The translations under genes were made by a program, and so were the position numbers. Shown in pieces: positions 61,499 to 64,000 of a stretch of 64,000 nucleotides of DNA; position 1 is the stretch's first letter; each line of letters opens with the position of its first letter. The notes beneath the pieces were generated by a model. It had not been told where the DNA came from. It saw only the letters and a list, made by a program, of their open reading frames with translations, and did no database searches. Location of the stretch: positions 409,628-473,627 of the forward strand of contig JAJEKB010021753.1 of the NCBI GenBank assembly GCA_022393335.1. Reading direction: 5' to 3'. Source of the DNA: Macrotrachela quadricornifera (taxonomy: Eukaryota; Rotifera; Eurotatoria; Philodinida; Philodinidae).

Positions 61499-61957
61499 AA
61501 AAGAAGGAATTGTGTCTTTTTTTCTGTTTTTTATACGTTCGGACACCGCACGAGCTGGCGGTGCCAAGCTTTTCATAACCTACTCTTAGGTCCCGGGGAG
61601 GATTGAGGTGAAATTTCACATAAGTTATGATACGTTCCAATTTTTACGAATCTTTGAGAAACTTCAGAGCATCTGTTGCCATTGTTAGGATATCCACCTC
61701 TTACTGTCACTTTTTTTGTATTGAATGTTATTATAAATTTTGGCAATAGGCATAAATTAAGTGAAAGACACTCACACCCCAGACTATCTGCTGAATTATC
61801 CGATTTAAGAATGAACGTACGTGTATGCACAGCGGGACATGCAGTAATAATAGATGGAAAGGTCACAAGCAAGCTCTCTATATGTCTTCTGTCGTTTTTT
61901 GACATGCTAAGTTTTGAGTATGAAGATTTCCCGAGCAACGCCAGGTACTACCGCTAG
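61499..61957 (+). mobile_element. Non-autonomous Helitron-like element
   Basis: It begins TCTATATATAAAAAGAAGG after an A and ends GGTACTACCGCTAG before a T, the TC...CTRR layout of Helitrons inserted between A and T. Just before the end, CCCGAGCAACGCCAGG is a decayed form of the CCCGGGCAACGCCGGG hairpin seen in a widespread animal element family. It has no terminal inverted repeat and no target duplication. Overlapping open frames of about 90 and 120 codons on opposite strands (61676-61957 and 61573-61938) have no recognised domain. Confidence 0.62.
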
Positions 61958-63035
61958 TATATAATAATCAAAACATAGAACAAAAAGACTCATCTTTTTT
62001 CGCGTCTTGTCGGATTGCAATAATGATATCTATCATTTATTGTTTTTTTTTTCACCTAAGCAGAGCAAAAATATAGGATGCGTATTTTACAAAACTTAAA
62101 GGATATCCTGAACGGATGCTAAGAGTCAGTCTGAGAGGAATCATATCGATAGCCAAAAATAATTTAATCAATCACTCATACGTTACAAAATTCTACTATA
62201 TGAATAAGATTACAACCATTTTTTGGCGCTTTACTGATTTTGCATTACGTAGTTCTGAGCACAAAATATTTTTGCACTACAAAACATTCTATAATTCACA
62301 TAACTTGTCATTAAAACAGTGATTTAGTTATCCTGTTGTAATTTACAAAATCGTTCTTTATTCTTTGTTATAACGAAATATAAAAATAAAGTAATACCCC
62401 TAATTTTATCATTTACTATTTTAATTACTACTGTCTCAAAATAGATGATTATTAATTAATCTTTTTCATAAAACGAGTAAAGTGATTTAGAACGAAATTT
62501 GAATTTTTCAAGTATTTTAGCTAAGTCTTTATAATTTTTTTCTGTAGAACTTCTGTGAAAAAAGCAGCGAAACTTCTAGCAAAATAAATGAAGAATGATT
62601 TTCTAGCGATACTTTTTAAAGATCTAGAAGTACATATATAGAGAACAGTTTTAAATTTCATGCCACTGTGTTTTTATCTGGGAAAATGACGATAATAACA
62701 AAGATATACGACTTAAGAATTTGAATCTTGAAAGTATTTTAGAATAGTTTTTATCTACTCTAATCAAATAAAGCCAAACACAAATCATACATAAACAAAA
62801 ACACAGATAAGAACAGAATATAAAAATCCGTGTCTTTATCCGTCTGTTTTTTTAAAGAAGGAATCAAAAAGACAGTCACTTATATGTCTCTCTTCAGTTT
62901 GTATTTTTGCTGATAAGTTGAGAGAACATATAATATTTATCTTCATCTATTTTTTTCTTTCTCTAGATAATAAAATTATCTTCGAAATAACAATTACGCT
63001 CAAGCATTTGCTAATTAGAACGATAGTTTGACAAA
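61958..63035. other. Non-coding upstream region of the ART pseudogene
   Basis: AT-rich, with no gene. TTTTTTTCTTTCTCTAG at about 62950-62966 could be a splice acceptor for a 5' UTR intron. Confidence 0.4.
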
Positions 63036-63882
63036 ATGACTGAGAGCAATCAACTGCAGTTACGTCGTAGAAATTCTCAATTAATAATCAATGATATTGA
63101 TGAATTGAAAACACTTGATCCTATCATCGGCTATGCCCAAGAGCCTCTTCTTCCACTTGCTGATGCATGTGCACCATTGACTGACATTGTTCCTGATATT
63201 TCTACATATGTTTCAATTGCTCTGAAACATACTCCAGATACCCCAGCTGATGGTTAGACTCGCGATGAATCGGCTTCGATTCGTCTCTATACAATGAAAT
63301 GGCCTGCTACACATCGTAGCCTCTATTATATTCTTAATGAAACTCTTAACAAAGCAGATCGACAAGAGTTACGACCATGATTCACATATCTGAAACTTTT
63401 TCTCACTGCTATAACAAAAATACCTTGTGTACCTCCAACTATGGTCTGGCTTGGGATGCGAAAACATGTCATTGATCAATATTCATGTGGTGTTCAAGTG
63501 ACATAGTGGGCCTTCGCATCGTGTGCAACAGCACTTGCACAGCTACAAAATAATGCTTACTGGAGAAATGAAGGTGAGAGAACTCTCTTCTCTATCGAAG
63601 TTATCAACGGCAGAAATATACGCGCTCATTCACGTTTTGATAATGAAGACGATATTCTGCTGTTGCCAGGAACGTCTATGAAGGTACAATCGGTGATAAG
63701 TCTATCATCGAATCTTTACATAATTGATTTGGAACAGATAATACTGGAGAAAATGTTACTTGAATATCCATTCGAAGGTATTTTGAATATTTTCAATAAT
63801 TTTTTTTTGTATTGAAATATTTCTTTGCTTAGGTGCATCTCTTTATCCAAAAATTAACAAGAGTTCCATCGTTCCAATGTGA
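63036..63882 (+). pseudogene. Mono-ADP-ribosyltransferase (ART, arginine-specific type) pseudogene
   Basis: One plus-strand frame from ATG at 63036 reads through three in-frame stops, TAG 63255-63257, TGA 63378-63380 and TAG 63504-63506. It continues to an intron (63778-63832, GTATTT to TTGCTTAG) and a short last exon ending at 63882. Conserved ART segments are visible: LYTMKWPATHRSLYYILNET, PPTMVWLGM, NEGERTLFSIEVINGR and DNEDDILLLPG. Active members use an Arg, a Ser-Thr-Ser and an E-x-E motif to transfer ADP-ribose from NAD to proteins. Here the Arg position in PPTMVW-x-G is Leu, the Ser/Thr region reads SCATAL, and the second acid before ILLLPG is Asp. Catalytic residues have therefore drifted as well. 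Such genes are plentiful in bdelloids. The downstream reading frame is uncertain. Confidence 0.78.
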
Positions 63883-63943
63883 TTACGACAATTGTTTACG
63901 TCGAAGCACTAATTTTTTGAAATTCTCTTAGGAAGAAGATCTA

Positions 63944-64000
63944 CAGGGTGTTTCAAAACCTTTGTGCCCCCCTGGTTCGACCTTAAGGTCAAATGATTTC
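63944..64000. mobile_element. Start of a mariner-like element, cut by the window end
   Basis: TA followed by CAGGGTGTTTCAAAACCTTTG is a typical Tc1/mariner-type terminus (compare CAGGGTGTCC at 11459). The other end lies outside the window. Confidence 0.5.

Overview
The window is AT-rich eukaryotic nuclear DNA. Short introns (about 45-70 bp), dense decayed DNA transposons, and bdelloid-type F-box, OTU, FLYWCH and ADP-ribosyltransferase relics suggest a bdelloid rotifer (Rotaria or Adineta type). A short TGTGGG-like telomere motif fits this. The assignment is inference from family resemblance, not from a database match. No rRNA, tRNA or CRISPR array was seen.

The main content is a pair of direct tandem copies of one unusual minus-strand gene. 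Copy A (CDS 14686-20253) can be spliced by eye into an intact 21-segment ORF of about 795 residues. Two exons encode a REEP/Yop1 (TB2/DP1/HVA22) membrane module. One exon encodes a Glu-rich linker and the first LRR cap. Eighteen exons of exactly 84 bp, all phase 0, each encode one 28-residue ribonuclease-inhibitor/NLRC3-type LRR, and a capping exon follows. Copy B (32749-38671) keeps every exon and splice site. It carries one in-frame TAA at codon 53, made by a 3-bp expansion of a TTA run in the first membrane segment. Both copies lie in a segmental duplication of about 9.7 kb (A 11326-23336, B 32124-41834). Its left edge in copy B abuts the end of a hAT element. Its right edge lies just beyond a hairpin, at the centre of a 1.2-kb palindrome that is complete only in B.

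Layout: 1-5.7 kb, a PIF/Harbinger transposase pseudogene split by a hAT-like insertion, then an OTU-protease fragment. 6.3-8.7 kb, a broken kinase-like gene. 11.1-14.4 kb, a mariner MITE and a minisatellite-rich insertion with an assembly gap. 14.5-20.3 kb, REEP-LRR copy A. 24.5-32.1 kb, a foldback element, a frameshifted F-box gene, a long-TIR MITE, a truncated FLYWCH ORF, and a hAT element with a piggyBac derivative inside it. 32.7-38.7 kb, REEP-LRR copy B. 41.1-42.4 kb, the palindrome. 44.5-48.9 kb, a 4.4-kb long-TIR transposon with a dead transposase, a MITE and a minisatellite. 49.5-52.4 kb, a hAT element and two small foldbacks. 53.9-54.4 kb, an unknown 154-residue ORF. 56-57.1 kb, a decayed satellite of about 170 bp period. 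59.0-59.5 kb, an intact MAPEG gene. 61.5-62.0 kb, a Helitron-like element. 63.0-63.9 kb, an ADP-ribosyltransferase pseudogene.

Only three genes look intact: REEP-LRR copy A, the MAPEG gene and the 154-residue ORF. No pathway links them. The REEP-LRR protein is predicted to sit in the ER membrane with its LRR solenoid in the cytosol.
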